Positions 23,165 through 33,087 of a stretch of 33,131 nt of DNA are shown here, piece by piece. The notes below the pieces were generated by a model. That model was not told the origin of the DNA. It saw nothing but the letters and a program-made list of their open reading frames with translations, and did no database searches. Source of the DNA: an uncultured Methylophaga sp. (GTDB lineage Bacteria; Pseudomonadota; Gammaproteobacteria; GCF-002020875); contig CALEHW010000047.1 in NCBI GenBank assembly GCA_937877715.1, positions 1 through 33,131 on the forward strand. Reading direction: 5' to 3'. The number at the start of each line of letters is the position of its first letter. Position 1 is the first letter of the stretch. A program made the translations under genes and the position numbers.

Positions 23165-24517
23165 ATGGCTGCATCTTCCCCACACTCAAATCTCGCCAGC
23201 CTGATTGAGTCACTTCGAGGCCGCTTTGATGATGGGGAGAGTGTTCCCGAGCTGGATCAGCTGGAGCAACGCCTGCTCAACCTTGAGCAGGAGACGGAGC
23301 TACAGATTCGCAACAAGACGCGGCACCTTGCGCAGCAGGCCGCCTCACTGCGAATCCTCTATGATGTAGTTGCCAGCCTCAACAGCTCGGCAAATGTACG
23401 GGAGCTGCTGCTCCGGTTCCTCTCCTTCCTCAAAGAGATGGTTGGTGCCGATGCTGCCACCATCCGCCTGCTGACCTCTGACCAACAGATGAAGCTACTC
23501 TCCAGTATCGGCATGGATGAAGAGCTGGTAGAGCAGAAGGGGGTTATCCCGGTAACCAACAGCCTCTGTGGCAAAGCCCTCTCCAGGCAGACCATTCTCC
23601 ACCAGGAGAATCCATGCGACTGTCGGGACGAGGATGGAGTTGAGCTCCCCTGCTCACAGCACGGCGTCATCATCGTCCCCCTCCAGCATCAGGAGCGCAT
23701 CCTGGGGGTCTACACCCTCTTTGTCTCTCCACAACGGCAGAATGTCAGCCAGGAGATGGATAGGCTGCTGCTCAATATTGGACAGAATCTGGGGATGGCG
23801 ATCGAGAAGTTCCGCCTTGAGCGCGAGGCTCAGAAGAGCAAACTGGACCAGGAGCGCGCCCATATTGCCCATGAACTGCATGACTCTCTGGCCCAGACCC
23901 TAGCCAGTCTGCGTATTCGTACCCAGATCATGGAGGAGCACCAGAAGCAGGCAGAGAAGGAGGCACCACAGGGTATCCAGAGGGGGGGGCACCACTATGA
24001 GATTCTCCATATTCAGCAGGGGCTCTACCAGGCCAACCGTGAGCTCCGCAGCCTGATCGCCAACTTCCGCGCCCCCATCCACCAACAGGGGCTGATCCAG
24101 GCCATCACCACGCTAACTGATGACTTCAGAAAAGAGACCGGAATCAATACCTACTTTCAACACCAGTGCGAGACCATTCAGCTGCCATCGGAGGTCGAGG
24201 GCCATCTGCTGCGAGTGATTCAGGAGGCCCTGACCAATATACGCAAACATAGCGAGGCCCAGACTGTACGCATCCTTGCGGACTGTATCGAGGAGCAGAG
24301 ATTTCGGGTTTTAATTGAGGATGACGGGATCGGTTTTCTACCCGAAAACAAAGTACCAATTGCCGGAGAGCATATCGGGCTCTCCGCCATGCAGCAACGG
24401 ATGGAGGCTATTGGTGGTACACTCGACATCGAGAGCGAGCCCGGCGAGGGTACCCGCATCACGATCACTGGAACCGTCAACGACAGCAGCGAGAAAGATA
24501 TCTTTGATCTGTTATGA
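23165..24517 (+). CDS. Soluble NarX-type sensor histidine kinase with cysteine-containing GAF domain
   Basis: This 450-residue kinase has no membrane segments. An N-terminal coiled coil (about 25-62) leads into a GAF domain (about 65-215). That domain holds C135, C151, C153 and C163 (SLCGKAL, then PCDCRDEDGVELPC). The HisKA_3 dimerisation helix follows with the phosphoacceptor H239 in AHELHDSLAQTL. The HATPase domain has N358 (QEALTNIRKHS), D387/G388 (EDDGIGF) and GEHIGLSAM. The four GAF cysteines resemble the Cys cluster of NarX/NarQ-type sensors and could bind a metal, heme or cluster, or react with sulfur species. It is 14 bases after the DsrC paralogue and overlaps the regulator gene by four bases. 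Confidence 0.95.
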   Translation: MAASSPHSNLASLIESLRGRFDDGESVPELDQLEQRLLNLEQETELQIRNKTRHLAQQAASLRILYDVVASLNSSANVRELLLRFLSFLKEMVGADAATIRLLTSDQQMKLLSSIGMDEELVEQKGVIPVTNSLCGKALSRQTILHQENPCDCRDEDGVELPCSQHGVIIVPLQHQERILGVYTLFVSPQRQNVSQEMDRLLLNIGQNLGMAIEKFRLEREAQKSKLDQERAHIAHELHDSLAQTLASLRIRTQIMEEHQKQAEKEAPQGIQRGGHHYEILHIQQGLYQANRELRSLIANFRAPIHQQGLIQAITTLTDDFRKETGINTYFQHQCETIQLPSEVEGHLLRVIQEALTNIRKHSEAQTVRILADCIEEQRFRVLIEDDGIGFLPENKVPIAGEHIGLSAMQQRMEAIGGTLDIESEPGEGTRITITGTVNDSSEKDIFDLL

Positions 24518-25161
24518 AAGTCCTGCTAATTGATGACCACACCCTGTTTAGAACCGGTATCGGAGCCCTGCTCCAGGGCCATGACATCCAGCTTGCAGCT
24601 GCTGTCGGCACTGGTGAGGATGGGATCCAGCTGGCGGCCGAACTGGGGCCCGATATCGTCCTGCTCGATCTGCGAATGCCGGAGATGGATGGCCTGCGGG
24701 TTCTGGTAGAACTCAAGAAACAGCATCCCGATCTTCCTGTGGTGATGTTGACCACCAGTGAGGATGAACATGATCTGCTGGCTGCACTGAAAAGTGGCGC
24801 CCAGGGTTATCTGCTTAAAGATATGGAGCCGGAGGAGCTAGTCTCCTCACTGACTCGCGCCCTGCAGGGAGAGGTTGTTGTGGCCCCCTCCATGACCCCG
24901 TTGCTGGCACGTGTTGCCCAGGGAGAGATTCTGCGGAATCATCAGAGAGATGACCTGCAGTCCCTGCTGACCCCACGAGAGTATGAGATCCTCTCTCATT
25001 TGGCAGAAGGACAGAGCAACAAGGTGATCGGCAAGGAGCTCAGCATATCTGATGGGACGGTAAAACTGCATGTAAAATCGATCCTTCGCAAGCTCGATAT
25101 CCATTCCCGGGTAGAGGCAGCCGTTATCGCAGTGGAACGTGGCATCACCAGACACCAATAG
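24514..25161 (+). CDS. NarL/FixJ-type response regulator
   Basis: The 215-residue product has an intact receiver domain with D7, D8, the phosphorylated D52 (LLDLRMPEMDG), T80 and K102. A LuxR-type helix-turn-helix (about 150-210; LTPREYEILSHLAEGQSNKV, then GTVKLHVKSILRKLDIHSR) follows. The start codon overlaps the kinase stop codon (ATGA), so the two form a cognate pair. Motifs resembling NarL heptamers occur in the dsrA divergent region, which makes the dsr promoter a plausible target. That link is inference. Confidence 0.95.
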   Translation: MKVLLIDDHTLFRTGIGALLQGHDIQLAAAVGTGEDGIQLAAELGPDIVLLDLRMPEMDGLRVLVELKKQHPDLPVVMLTTSEDEHDLLAALKSGAQGYLLKDMEPEELVSSLTRALQGEVVVAPSMTPLLARVAQGEILRNHQRDDLQSLLTPREYEILSHLAEGQSNKVIGKELSISDGTVKLHVKSILRKLDIHSRVEAAVIAVERGITRHQ

Positions 25162-25180
25162 AGATACCAAAGGATAGACG

Positions 25181-25672
25181 ATGAAACTTTTTACCGAAAT
25201 GGTCAAGGAGATTACCCCCAACATCACCGAGATCTTTCCCTGGGATCTGACAGACAGACTCTCCACAGAGGATGAGATCCTGATCGTTGATATCCGTGAG
25301 CCCTATGAGTTCGAGAAGATGCACATCCGAAATTCAATCAATGTGCCGCGGGGAATTCTGGAGACGGCCTGTGAATGGAACTATGAGGAGACTGTTCCCG
25401 AACTGGCCAGCGCCCGCAACCAGGAGATTGTAATCGCATGCCGCTCAGGCAGCCGCAGCATCTTTGCCGCCTACACCATGCAGCTGATGGGATACAAAAA
25501 TGTTGCCTCCCTGAGAACCGGGCTGCGGGGGTGGAATGATTACGAGCAAGAGATGATCTGCGGCAACTGTAGTGAGGAGGGGGTGGTGATGGATATCGAC
25601 GAGGCCGACGAGTACTTCAGCGCCGGCCCACGCCCAGATCAGATGAGACCACACGAACAGCCTGAGAAATAA
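25181..25672 (+). CDS. Rhodanese-domain sulfurtransferase
   Basis: The 163-residue single-domain rhodanese has the active-site loop CRSGSR with C87 (IVIACRSGSRS). The segments VDIREPYEFEKMHIRNSINVPRG and GLRGWNDYEQEM are typical. A second cysteine pair lies in a C-terminal extension (CGNC, 127-130), which is unusual and could be a redox or metal site. Without a signal peptide it is cytoplasmic. It is the last gene of the operon, 19 bases after the response regulator, and probably generates or relays persulfide sulfur. Its stop codon shares its last base with a dispersed repeat copy, and lptG converges on it. Confidence 0.95.
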   Translation: MKLFTEMVKEITPNITEIFPWDLTDRLSTEDEILIVDIREPYEFEKMHIRNSINVPRGILETACEWNYEETVPELASARNQEIVIACRSGSRSIFAAYTMQLMGYKNVASLRTGLRGWNDYEQEMICGNCSEEGVVMDIDEADEYFSAGPRPDQMRPHEQPEK

Positions 25673-25705
25673 GTCAAATGCGCAAGCCTGACCCCACCTG
25701 ACCCC
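25672..25705 (+). repeat. Dispersed 25-bp repeat, copy filling the gap between convergent genes
   Basis: A full copy at 25672-25696 overlaps the last base of the rhodanese TAA. A partial second end (CCTGACCCCA) follows to 25705-25706, directly against the lptG stop codon at 25707. The whole 34-bp intergenic space is thus repeat sequence. Confidence 0.85.
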
Positions 25706-25706
25706 A

Positions 25707-26867
25707 CTAGAGGCCGCGGCGGCGAATCATCCACAATGCAGCCCCAAGAAAGAGTAGCGGGATCGTAAATACGGTAACAATCGGATTGAACTGGTAGATC
25801 TCTCCGGTGTTCATCAACACCTTGTTTAGCAGGTAGAATCCCGCCCCTACAAAAACCCCGATCACCACCCGCTTGCTGGCAGAAAGGGACCTCCCCTCAG
25901 TGACTGAGAACGGTAGCGCCAGTACCAGCATCACTATCAGCCCAAGCGGCATGGTCATACGGTACCAGAAGGTGTGCCAGTAGCTGCTGGCATTCAATCC
26001 ATTACTCTCCAGATACTCGCCGTACTGTAGCAGTTCAGCAGTGGAGAGATCTGCAGGGCTACGCGAGGCCAGTTTTATCATATCCTCTGAAACTGTGGAG
26101 TGGCGTTCCATCTGCTCCAGCTGGGTGACAGTCACCTTCCCAGGTTCGGTTTTGGTTGTTAGCACCTCCTCCAGTCGCCACCCTCCGCTCTGGTGGGAGG
26201 CTCGCTCAGCATAACTGAACTCGGAAAGTTCACCATATTGCGGAATCTTCATCCATAAAACACCGGCAACCACTCCATCATCCTCCACATTCTTCATACG
26301 GACAAAATCATCGCCATCCCGCAGCCAGAAAGCCTCTCCAGCATACTCCATGACGGGCTGATGCAGTGCGGTTGCCTTAACTATTTTAGCCACACGCTCA
26401 GCCACGGGGACAACCCACTCCATATTTACCACTGCAACCAGCAGCAACAGAATCACCCCTTTGCGAACCTGCCACAACATTCCTATAACAGAGAGTCCAG
26501 TTGCACGCATGACAGTCAGTTCATTACTCGCTGCCAAACCACCAAAGGCAAAGAGCCCGCCAACCAGGGTTGCTGCCGGAAACATCTCTTGGATAATTTT
26601 CGGCATCTTCAGCAGCACATACCAGACCGCAGTATTGGCAGTGAAATCTTGCTGCCCGATCTCTCCCATCTCTGCGGCAAAGGTGACGAAGTAGGCGATA
26701 GAGATCAAACTCAACAGAGTGACTCCTATCCCCCACATCAACTCCCGTCCAAGATAGTGATCCAGAATAGTATTATTGCCAAAACTGGAGATCAGCTCTC
26801 TGCCACGCATGGCTGCGCTTGTGACTGCTTTGGTGAGGAGTGGAACTATAGTGGAGAGCTCTCTCAT
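25707..26867 (-). CDS. lptG: LPS export permease LptG
   Basis: This inner-membrane permease of the LptB2FG ABC transporter extracts lipopolysaccharide for transport to the outer membrane. From the ATG at 26867 (four-base overlap with the lptF stop) it has 386 residues. Three N-terminal helices (from ILDHYLGRELMWGIG) come first, then a periplasmic jellyroll domain (GDDFVRMKNVEDDGVVAGVL onward), then three C-terminal helices. Alternative starts are 26879 and 26810; the latter gives a length closer to E. coli LptG but has no ribosome site. The gene converges on the rhodanese gene with only repeat DNA between them. Confidence 0.92.
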   Translation of the reverse strand: MRELSTIVPLLTKAVTSAAMRGRELISSFGNNTILDHYLGRELMWGIGVTLLSLISIAYFVTFAAEMGEIGQQDFTANTAVWYVLLKMPKIIQEMFPAATLVGGLFAFGGLAASNELTVMRATGLSVIGMLWQVRKGVILLLLVAVVNMEWVVPVAERVAKIVKATALHQPVMEYAGEAFWLRDGDDFVRMKNVEDDGVVAGVLWMKIPQYGELSEFSYAERASHQSGGWRLEEVLTTKTEPGKVTVTQLEQMERHSTVSEDMIKLASRSPADLSTAELLQYGEYLESNGLNASSYWHTFWYRMTMPLGLIVMLVLALPFSVTEGRSLSASKRVVIGVFVGAGFYLLNKVLMNTGEIYQFNPIVTVFTIPLLFLGAALWMIRRRGL

Positions 26868-27997
26868 CTCCTTATCCATTTGGGAAGCAGCAAAATTCCC
26901 TCGCGCCGGTAGAGCAGAAAAACCAGAAGCAGGATCAGCAGATAGACCCATACCATACCCATCCAGCTCTCCACCACCCCCCTCTCGATCCAGCCGTAGG
27001 AGATGTTGAAGAGATTGCTGAAGAGCATATAAAGCAAGACCCCAGGCACCATCCCTGCATATTTTCCACCCCGCGGTGAGGCTCTGCTCAATGGAACCGC
27101 TAGCAGAACCAACAGTATCGTCATTACTGGCAGTGAGAGGCGCCACTGTAGTTCAGCCTTGTACTGCAACCGCTCCGACCCCCAGAGATCCCTGAACGGT
27201 ATCGCCCTCCCTTGCGGCTCCCCGCTAGTTGTTTTTTTCAGGTTCAGTTTTACTCCATACTCTCTGAAGTCAACAATCTCCACATCAGCATCCCCAGGAT
27301 TACCGTCATACTGCCGCCCCTCCAGCATCAGTAGCCACTTGCCCCCACTATCCTCATCCGGCAGCAATTTACCAAACCTCGAGGTGATCAGACGAAATCT
27401 GTTATATGGCATCGACTCATAAAAAAATATCCCTTTCATATCACGCTGATCAACGGAAATCTCCTCTGCATAGAAGATCCTCTCATCACCTCCTGATAGG
27501 GATTTGAAGCTCCCTGGGACCAACCCCACCAGGTTTGCATTGGCATTGATCTCATCATGGATACGGTTGATCTCTGTCTGCGCCCATGGGGTTACATAGA
27601 GCACCAACATGGTCACAACAACTGCCGCCCCGCTGGAAAACCAACGCACCCCACGCGATGCTCTGAATATATCAACCCCACCTGCGCGAAAGGCTGTCAC
27701 CTCACTCTCCTGGTAGAGCTTGCCGAAGGCGAGCAGCACCGAAAAGAATAGGGTCATCGGCACCACCATCCCCAGATAGGCCGGCACCTTGAGCCAGACC
27801 AGCTGCCACACATACTCAAGCGGGATCTGTCCCGCCGCCGCCATGGCCATCATCTTGCTCACCCGCAGGGTCAGTAGCAAAGTTATCAGAACCGGGGTTG
27901 CCACCACCCACGTCCACGCCACCTGTCGCACCAGATAACGCTCCAGCGTAGTAAACAGGCTGGTAGAGCCTTTTTTCTCTGGTACCTTTGATCCCAT
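26864..27997 (-). CDS. lptF: LPS export permease LptF
   Basis: The 377-residue partner of LptG has the same plan. Three N-terminal helices (RYLVRQVAWTWVVATPVLI and following) precede a periplasmic beta-jellyroll (about 135-265; DERIFYAEEISVDQRDMKG, SRFGKLLPD). Three C-terminal helices end the protein. The amphipathic N-terminal segment before the first helix is slightly longer than usual (MGSKVPEKKGSTSLF). It is divergent from pepA with 49 bases between the start codons. The lptF-lptG pair beside pepA and valS is a common gammaproteobacterial arrangement. Confidence 0.95.
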   Translation of the reverse strand: MGSKVPEKKGSTSLFTTLERYLVRQVAWTWVVATPVLITLLLTLRVSKMMAMAAAGQIPLEYVWQLVWLKVPAYLGMVVPMTLFFSVLLAFGKLYQESEVTAFRAGGVDIFRASRGVRWFSSGAAVVVTMLVLYVTPWAQTEINRIHDEINANANLVGLVPGSFKSLSGGDERIFYAEEISVDQRDMKGIFFYESMPYNRFRLITSRFGKLLPDEDSGGKWLLMLEGRQYDGNPGDADVEIVDFREYGVKLNLKKTTSGEPQGRAIPFRDLWGSERLQYKAELQWRLSLPVMTILLVLLAVPLSRASPRGGKYAGMVPGVLLYMLFSNLFNISYGWIERGVVESWMGMVWVYLLILLLVFLLYRREGILLLPKWIRR

Positions 27998-28046
27998 TCG
28001 CTAATAATATCCGTTTTACCGGATCAATAAAGCGGAGATTGAAAAT

Positions 28047-29549
28047 ATGGATTTTACTGTTACCAACAGCGCGTTGGATAAGAGCAGAAGCGACTGCATC
28101 ATTTGTGGCATCCATCAGGGGCAGAAGCTGACCTCTGCCGCTGCAATCCTGGACCAAGCGACCGGAAACAGTATCCAGCAGCTGATCGACCGTGGCGATC
28201 ATCGCGGCAAGATTGGTGAGACTCAGTGGATTCACTCCCCCAGTGGTATTCCCGCTCAACGCATACTTCTACTCGGTATGGGAAAGGAGCCCTCCCCTAG
28301 AGGCCGAGAGCTCGGCAAGGCGCTCGCAGCAGCCGCAGCAGCCCTGCAGAAAAGTGGCAGCCGTAATGCAGTGGTTGTCCTCTCAACCCTGACCTCAGCC
28401 ACCGCTCCAGATCAGATGCACCACCTGGTCCGCAGGGCCGTGGAGACCATTGAGTCCACGCTCTACCATTATGATGTTCCAAGCGCAGAGAAGAAGAAGA
28501 GAAAGCCCGCCCTGAAAAAGATCACCTTTGCCGTCACCGATCGCAGGGAGATGAACGAGGCAAAAAAGGCCATTGCAGAGGGTAAGGCGATTGCAGATGG
28601 GGTCTCACTGGCCCGCACCTTGGGTAATCTGCCAGGCAACATATGCACCCCAGGATATCTAGCCACTCAGGCCCGCAAGATTGGCCGCAACGAGAAGGGG
28701 GTCACTGTTCGTGTTCTTAGCGAAAAGGAGATGGAGAAGCTGGGGATGGGGGCGCTACTCTCTGTGGCCCGTGGCAGCGAGCAGCCAGCAAAACTAATCA
28801 TCGCCCACTACAGCGGGGCACCGAAAAAGGAGCAGCCCATTGTGCTGGTTGGCAAGGGGGTCACCTTTGACTCCGGTGGCATCTCCCTCAAGCCTGGGGG
28901 CAAGATGGATGAGATGAAGTTTGACATGTGTGGTGCCGCCTCGGTTCTCGGCACTCTGCAGACAGCCCGTGACCTAAAGCTTCCACTCAATCTGATTGCC
29001 ATAATTCCCGCCACTGAAAACCTGCCTGACGGCAGGGCTACCAAGCCTGGGGATGTGGTTACCAGCCTCTCCGGACAGACTATCGAGATCCTCAACACTG
29101 ATGCCGAGGGACGGTTGATCCTCTGTGATGCACTCACCTATGCAGAGCGCTTCAAGCCCGCAGAGATTATCGATATCGCCACCCTCACTGGGGCCTGTGT
29201 TGTCGCCCTCGGCAAACATGCCTCCGGTCTTCTAAGCAACGACGATGGGCTGGCAGGTGACCTGCTGCAGGCTGGCGAGGAGAGTGGTGATCGCACCTGG
29301 CGGCTGCCTCTATGGGATGAGTACCAGCCACAGCTAGACTCCAATTTTGCCGATATGGGAAATATTGGTGGCCCCGAGGCGGGCACTATCACCGCTGCCT
29401 GCTTCCTCTCACGCTTTACCAAAAAACAGCGCTGGGCCCATATTGATATCGCTGGGGCAGCCTGGAATCAGGGCAAGGATAAGGGTGCCACAGGACGTCC
29501 CGTCTCCCTGCTGGTTCAGCATCTATTGAACCGGGTTAGAACCAAATAG
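28047..29549 (+). CDS. pepA: Leucyl aminopeptidase (M17)
   Basis: The 500-residue cytosolic aminopeptidase needs two metal ions and removes N-terminal residues from peptides; in E. coli PepA also acts as an accessory DNA-binding protein in Xer recombination. Metal and catalytic motifs are intact: [16 protein letters not shown] with the Lys and Asp ligands, DMCGAASV, and the signature NTDAEGRL. Length matches E. coli PepA. GGAG lies about 9 bases before the ATG at 28047. The next gene, valS, follows after about 28 bases; the usual holC between them is missing. Confidence 0.97.
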   Translation: MDFTVTNSALDKSRSDCIICGIHQGQKLTSAAAILDQATGNSIQQLIDRGDHRGKIGETQWIHSPSGIPAQRILLLGMGKEPSPRGRELGKALAAAAAALQKSGSRNAVVVLSTLTSATAPDQMHHLVRRAVETIESTLYHYDVPSAEKKKRKPALKKITFAVTDRREMNEAKKAIAEGKAIADGVSLARTLGNLPGNICTPGYLATQARKIGRNEKGVTVRVLSEKEMEKLGMGALLSVARGSEQPAKLIIAHYSGAPKKEQPIVLVGKGVTFDSGGISLKPGGKMDEMKFDMCGAASVLGTLQTARDLKLPLNLIAIIPATENLPDGRATKPGDVVTSLSGQTIEILNTDAEGRLILCDALTYAERFKPAEIIDIATLTGACVVALGKHASGLLSNDDGLAGDLLQAGEESGDRTWRLPLWDEYQPQLDSNFADMGNIGGPEAGTITAACFLSRFTKKQRWAHIDIAGAAWNQGKDKGATGRPVSLLVQHLLNRVRTK

Positions 29550-29577
29550 CATCAACAAAATGGTAGAATCGCCCGCC

Positions 29578-32370
29578 ATGGAAAAACGATACGATCCCCA
29601 CGCCATCGAGCAACATTGGTACCAGAGCTGGGAACAGCAGGGCCACTTCTCACCCAGTGGTGAGGGTGCCCCTTACTGCATCATGATCCCGCCACCAAAC
29701 GTGACCGGGACCCTCCATATGGGCCACGCCTTCCAGGATACCCTGATGGACACCATGACTCGCTATCATCGGATGAAGGGGGACAACACCCTCTGGCAGC
29801 CAGGTACCGACCATGCCGGAATCGCCACCCAGATGGTAGTAGAGCGTCAACTCAATGCCGATGGAGTGACCCGCCATGATATAGGGCGTGAGAAGTTTAT
29901 AGAGAAGGTGTGGGAGTGGAAAGGTGAGTCCGGAGGGACCATCACCCGTCAGCTTCGTCGTATGGGCTCCTCTCTGGACTGGCCGAGAGAGCGATTCACC
30001 ATGGATGAGGGGCTATCTGATGCAGTACAGGAGGTCTTTGTCCGACTCCATGACGAGGGGCTTATCTACCGTGGCAAGCGGTTGGTCAACTGGGATCCAG
30101 TACTCCATACCGCAGTCTCTGATCTGGAGGTTGTCTCCGAAGAGGAGAACGGCCACATGTGGTACATCCACTACCCCATCGCCAATGAAGATGGTAATGC
30201 CACCAGCGAACATCTCACCGTTGCAACTACCCGCCCAGAGACCATGCTGGGCGATAGCGCAGTGGCGATACATCCAGACCACCCAACCCTCTCCAGGCTG
30301 ATTGGGAGTAGTGTAGTGCTGCCACTCTGTGGCCGTACTATCCCAATTGTCGGTGACGAGCACGCTGATCCTGAAAAGGGGACCGGTTGTGTCAAGATCA
30401 CCCCGGCCCACGATTTCAACGATAACGAGGTGGGGAGACGCCACAACCTGCCGCTAATAAACATCTTTACCATTGATGCAAAAATCAATGAGGAGATGCC
30501 AGAAAAGTACCGGGGCATGGACCGCTATGATGCACGCAAGGCAATCGTTGCAGATCTGGATACCGCCGGCCTGCTTGAAAAGGTAGAACCCCACAAACTG
30601 ATGGTGCCGCGTGGCGACCGCTCCCACACCGTTATCGAGCCATACCTGACTGATCAGTGGTATGTAAAGGTGGCCCCACTGGCGGAACCTGCAATTGATG
30701 CAGTCAAGGATGGCAAGATCAAATTTGTCCCTCAGAACTGGGAGAAGACCTACTTCGAGTGGATGAACAACATTGAGGACTGGTGCATCAGTCGCCAGAT
30801 CTGGTGGGGCCACCGTATCCCCGCCTGGTACGATACCGAAGGTAACGTCTATGTTGCCCGTGACGAGGAGGAGGTGCGGGAGAAATATAGCCTTGATAGC
30901 ACTGTAACTCTGACTCAGGATGAGGATGTGCTCGACACCTGGTTCTCCTCTGCCCTCTGGCCCTTCTCCACCCTGGGGTGGCCCGAGAAAACCCCTGAGC
31001 TAGAGACCTTCTATCCCACCAGTGTGCTGATTACCGGCTTCGACATCATCTTCTTCTGGGTGGCACGGATGATCATGATGGGGCTCAAATTCATGGATGA
31101 TGTCCCCTTCAAGGAGATCTACATCCACGGACTGGTGCGCGACTCCCATGGACAGAAGATGTCCAAATCCAAAGGTAATGTGCTCGACCCAATCGACCTG
31201 ATTGATGGCATTGAGCTGGATGATCTGATCGCCAAACGGGCCACCGGACTAATGCAGCCGCAGATGCGCAAAAAGATTGAGAAGACGACCCGCAAGGAGT
31301 TCCCCGACGGGATCCCCTCTTTCGGTACCGATGCACTGCGCTTTACCTTTGCTGCACTGGCCTCCACCGGCCGTGACATCAACTTTGATCTGGGCCGGAT
31401 CGAGGGCTACCGCAACTTCTGCAACAAGATATGGAATGCAGCCCGCTACGTTCTGTTAAATAGCGAAGATCAAGACTGCGGCCAGGATGGTGGGGGTATT
31501 GAGCTCTCCACCGCCGACCGCTGGATCATCTCTCGCCTACAGCAGACCGAGGCTGAGGTAGAACGGGCAATAGAGCAGTATCGACTGGACCGGGCTGCCA
31601 ACGCAATTTACGAATTCACCTGGAACGAATACTGCGACTGGTATCTGGAGCTATCCAAGCCGGTTCTCTACAGTGATGAGAGCAGCGAGGCCGCCATGCG
31701 CGGTACCCGCCGCACCCTGGTTCGTGTACTGGAGACAATTCTGAGACTCGCCCACCCCATCATGCCATTTATCACCGAGGAGATCTGGCAACGGGTTGCA
31801 CCGCTGGCTGGCAAACAGACCGTTGATATTGAGTCCAGCATCATGCTGGAGTCATACCCCTCTGCCGATGAGTCAAAGATAGATCAAACCGCAAACAGAG
31901 AGATGGAGTGGGTCAAGGCCTTCATCCTCGGCATCCGCAGCATCCGTGGCGAGATGGATATCGCCCCGGGCAAACCACTGGCGGTACTGATACAGGATGG
32001 GTCTGATGAGGATCTGGCGCTGATTACAACCCACCGTCCCACCCTCAATTCGCTGGCCCGTCTGGAGTCGATGGAGATCCTGAATGGTGGTGCCGAGGCA
32101 CCAGAATCGGCCACTGCGCTGGTGGGCGAGATGAAGATCCTGATCCCGCTTGCCGGACTGATCGACAAGGATGCGGAGCTCCAGCGACTGGAGAGAGAGA
32201 TTGGCAAGATCGATAGTGAGATCGCCCGCTCCGAGGGTAAACTTGGTAATGTCAACTTTGTCGACCGTGCCCCCGAGGCGGTAGTTGAGAAAGAGCGCAG
32301 CCGTCTGGAGGAGATCCGTAAACGGCAGCAGCAGCTCCAGGCCCAGAAGGAGAAGATTGAGTCACTATGA
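29578..32370 (+). CDS. valS: Valyl-tRNA synthetase
   Basis: The class I synthetase charges tRNA-Val. From the ATG at 29578 it has 930 residues and begins [15 protein letters not shown], matching the family; an in-frame ATG at 29560 adds six residues. Visible elements are the HIGH motif as HMGH ([13 protein letters not shown]), the editing domain ([22 protein letters not shown]) and KMSKS ([10 protein letters not shown]). The C-terminal coiled coil is Lys-, Glu- and Gln-rich. Its stop codon overlaps the next start codon by four bases, coupling the two genes. Confidence 0.98.
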   Translation: MEKRYDPHAIEQHWYQSWEQQGHFSPSGEGAPYCIMIPPPNVTGTLHMGHAFQDTLMDTMTRYHRMKGDNTLWQPGTDHAGIATQMVVERQLNADGVTRHDIGREKFIEKVWEWKGESGGTITRQLRRMGSSLDWPRERFTMDEGLSDAVQEVFVRLHDEGLIYRGKRLVNWDPVLHTAVSDLEVVSEEENGHMWYIHYPIANEDGNATSEHLTVATTRPETMLGDSAVAIHPDHPTLSRLIGSSVVLPLCGRTIPIVGDEHADPEKGTGCVKITPAHDFNDNEVGRRHNLPLINIFTIDAKINEEMPEKYRGMDRYDARKAIVADLDTAGLLEKVEPHKLMVPRGDRSHTVIEPYLTDQWYVKVAPLAEPAIDAVKDGKIKFVPQNWEKTYFEWMNNIEDWCISRQIWWGHRIPAWYDTEGNVYVARDEEEVREKYSLDSTVTLTQDEDVLDTWFSSALWPFSTLGWPEKTPELETFYPTSVLITGFDIIFFWVARMIMMGLKFMDDVPFKEIYIHGLVRDSHGQKMSKSKGNVLDPIDLIDGIELDDLIAKRATGLMQPQMRKKIEKTTRKEFPDGIPSFGTDALRFTFAALASTGRDINFDLGRIEGYRNFCNKIWNAARYVLLNSEDQDCGQDGGGIELSTADRWIISRLQQTEAEVERAIEQYRLDRAANAIYEFTWNEYCDWYLELSKPVLYSDESSEAAMRGTRRTLVRVLETILRLAHPIMPFITEEIWQRVAPLAGKQTVDIESSIMLESYPSADESKIDQTANREMEWVKAFILGIRSIRGEMDIAPGKPLAVLIQDGSDEDLALITTHRPTLNSLARLESMEILNGGAEAPESATALVGEMKILIPLAGLIDKDAELQRLEREIGKIDSEIARSEGKLGNVNFVDRAPEAVVEKERSRLEEIRKRQQQLQAQKEKIESL

Positions 32371-33053
32371 GAACCTTGCTCCTGATCCTCGCCCTCCTCC
32401 CCATAACCCATGGTGCCTCTGCCGCAGAGCGTTACATCTCTGGCATACCCATCCCGTTACGTGCAGAGCCGGACTCCTCCAACCGCCAGATCATTCAACT
32501 GCTCTCGGTTGGTGATAGCGTCTCCCTCAACAACAGCAGCAAAAATGGGTTCTCCTCAGTAACTACCACTGCAGGGAAGAGAGGGTGGATCCCCAGCCGC
32601 TACCTGAGCAAGACCCCACCTCTTACATCGACAGCGGGGAGCCAACCAGTTAACGGGAGAGCCGCCGCCGACAACCAGAAGCAGGTACAGATCAAACTTG
32701 AGAACAGCCGCCTGAAGAGCAGGGTTGCCAGCATCAAACAGGAGAAACAGATCCTGGAGTCAGAGATACAGAAGCTGAAAGAGGTTGCCCGCAAGGCGAC
32801 CCAGGAGGTTGAGGCCATCCGTGGGGTCAGTGGCAACGCCCTGGAGTTGGAGAACCAGAACCACGTGCTGCGTGATCAGGTCAGGGTCCAGAAACGGGAG
32901 CTGGATGCACTACAGCAGGAAAACGGGGCATTGCAGGACAGAAAAGATCGTGACTGGTTCCTGGTTGGAGTGCTGGTAACCTTCCTGGCCCTGCTGACCG
33001 GGTTCCTCCTCTCCAGAGTGCGCAGTAGTAACGTTAGGAGAGGACCCCTCTGA
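32367..33053 (+). CDS. SH3-domain membrane protein (YgiM/TIGR04211-like)
   Basis: The 228-residue product has a Sec signal ([19 protein letters not shown]). A bacterial SH3 domain follows (about 22-85; [20 protein letters not shown] and [11 protein letters not shown]). A long coiled coil (about 108-195) and a C-terminal membrane helix ([19 protein letters not shown]) with a short basic cytoplasmic tail end the protein. This layout is that of the YgiM/TIGR04211 group, whose function is unknown. The start overlaps the valS stop (ATGA). Confidence 0.9.
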   Translation: MRTLLLILALLPITHGASAAERYISGIPIPLRAEPDSSNRQIIQLLSVGDSVSLNNSSKNGFSSVTTTAGKRGWIPSRYLSKTPPLTSTAGSQPVNGRAAADNQKQVQIKLENSRLKSRVASIKQEKQILESEIQKLKEVARKATQEVEAIRGVSGNALELENQNHVLRDQVRVQKRELDALQQENGALQDRKDRDWFLVGVLVTFLALLTGFLLSRVRSSNVRRGPL

Positions 33054-33087
33054 TGCATCATTGTGGTGCGTATATGTTAAAAAATCA

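Noticed and set aside
25707-27146. A longer 479-residue LptG with an extended N-terminus
   Set aside because: The extra N-terminal part is read from the lptF coding region in another frame. The start overlapping the lptF stop by four bases is far more likely.
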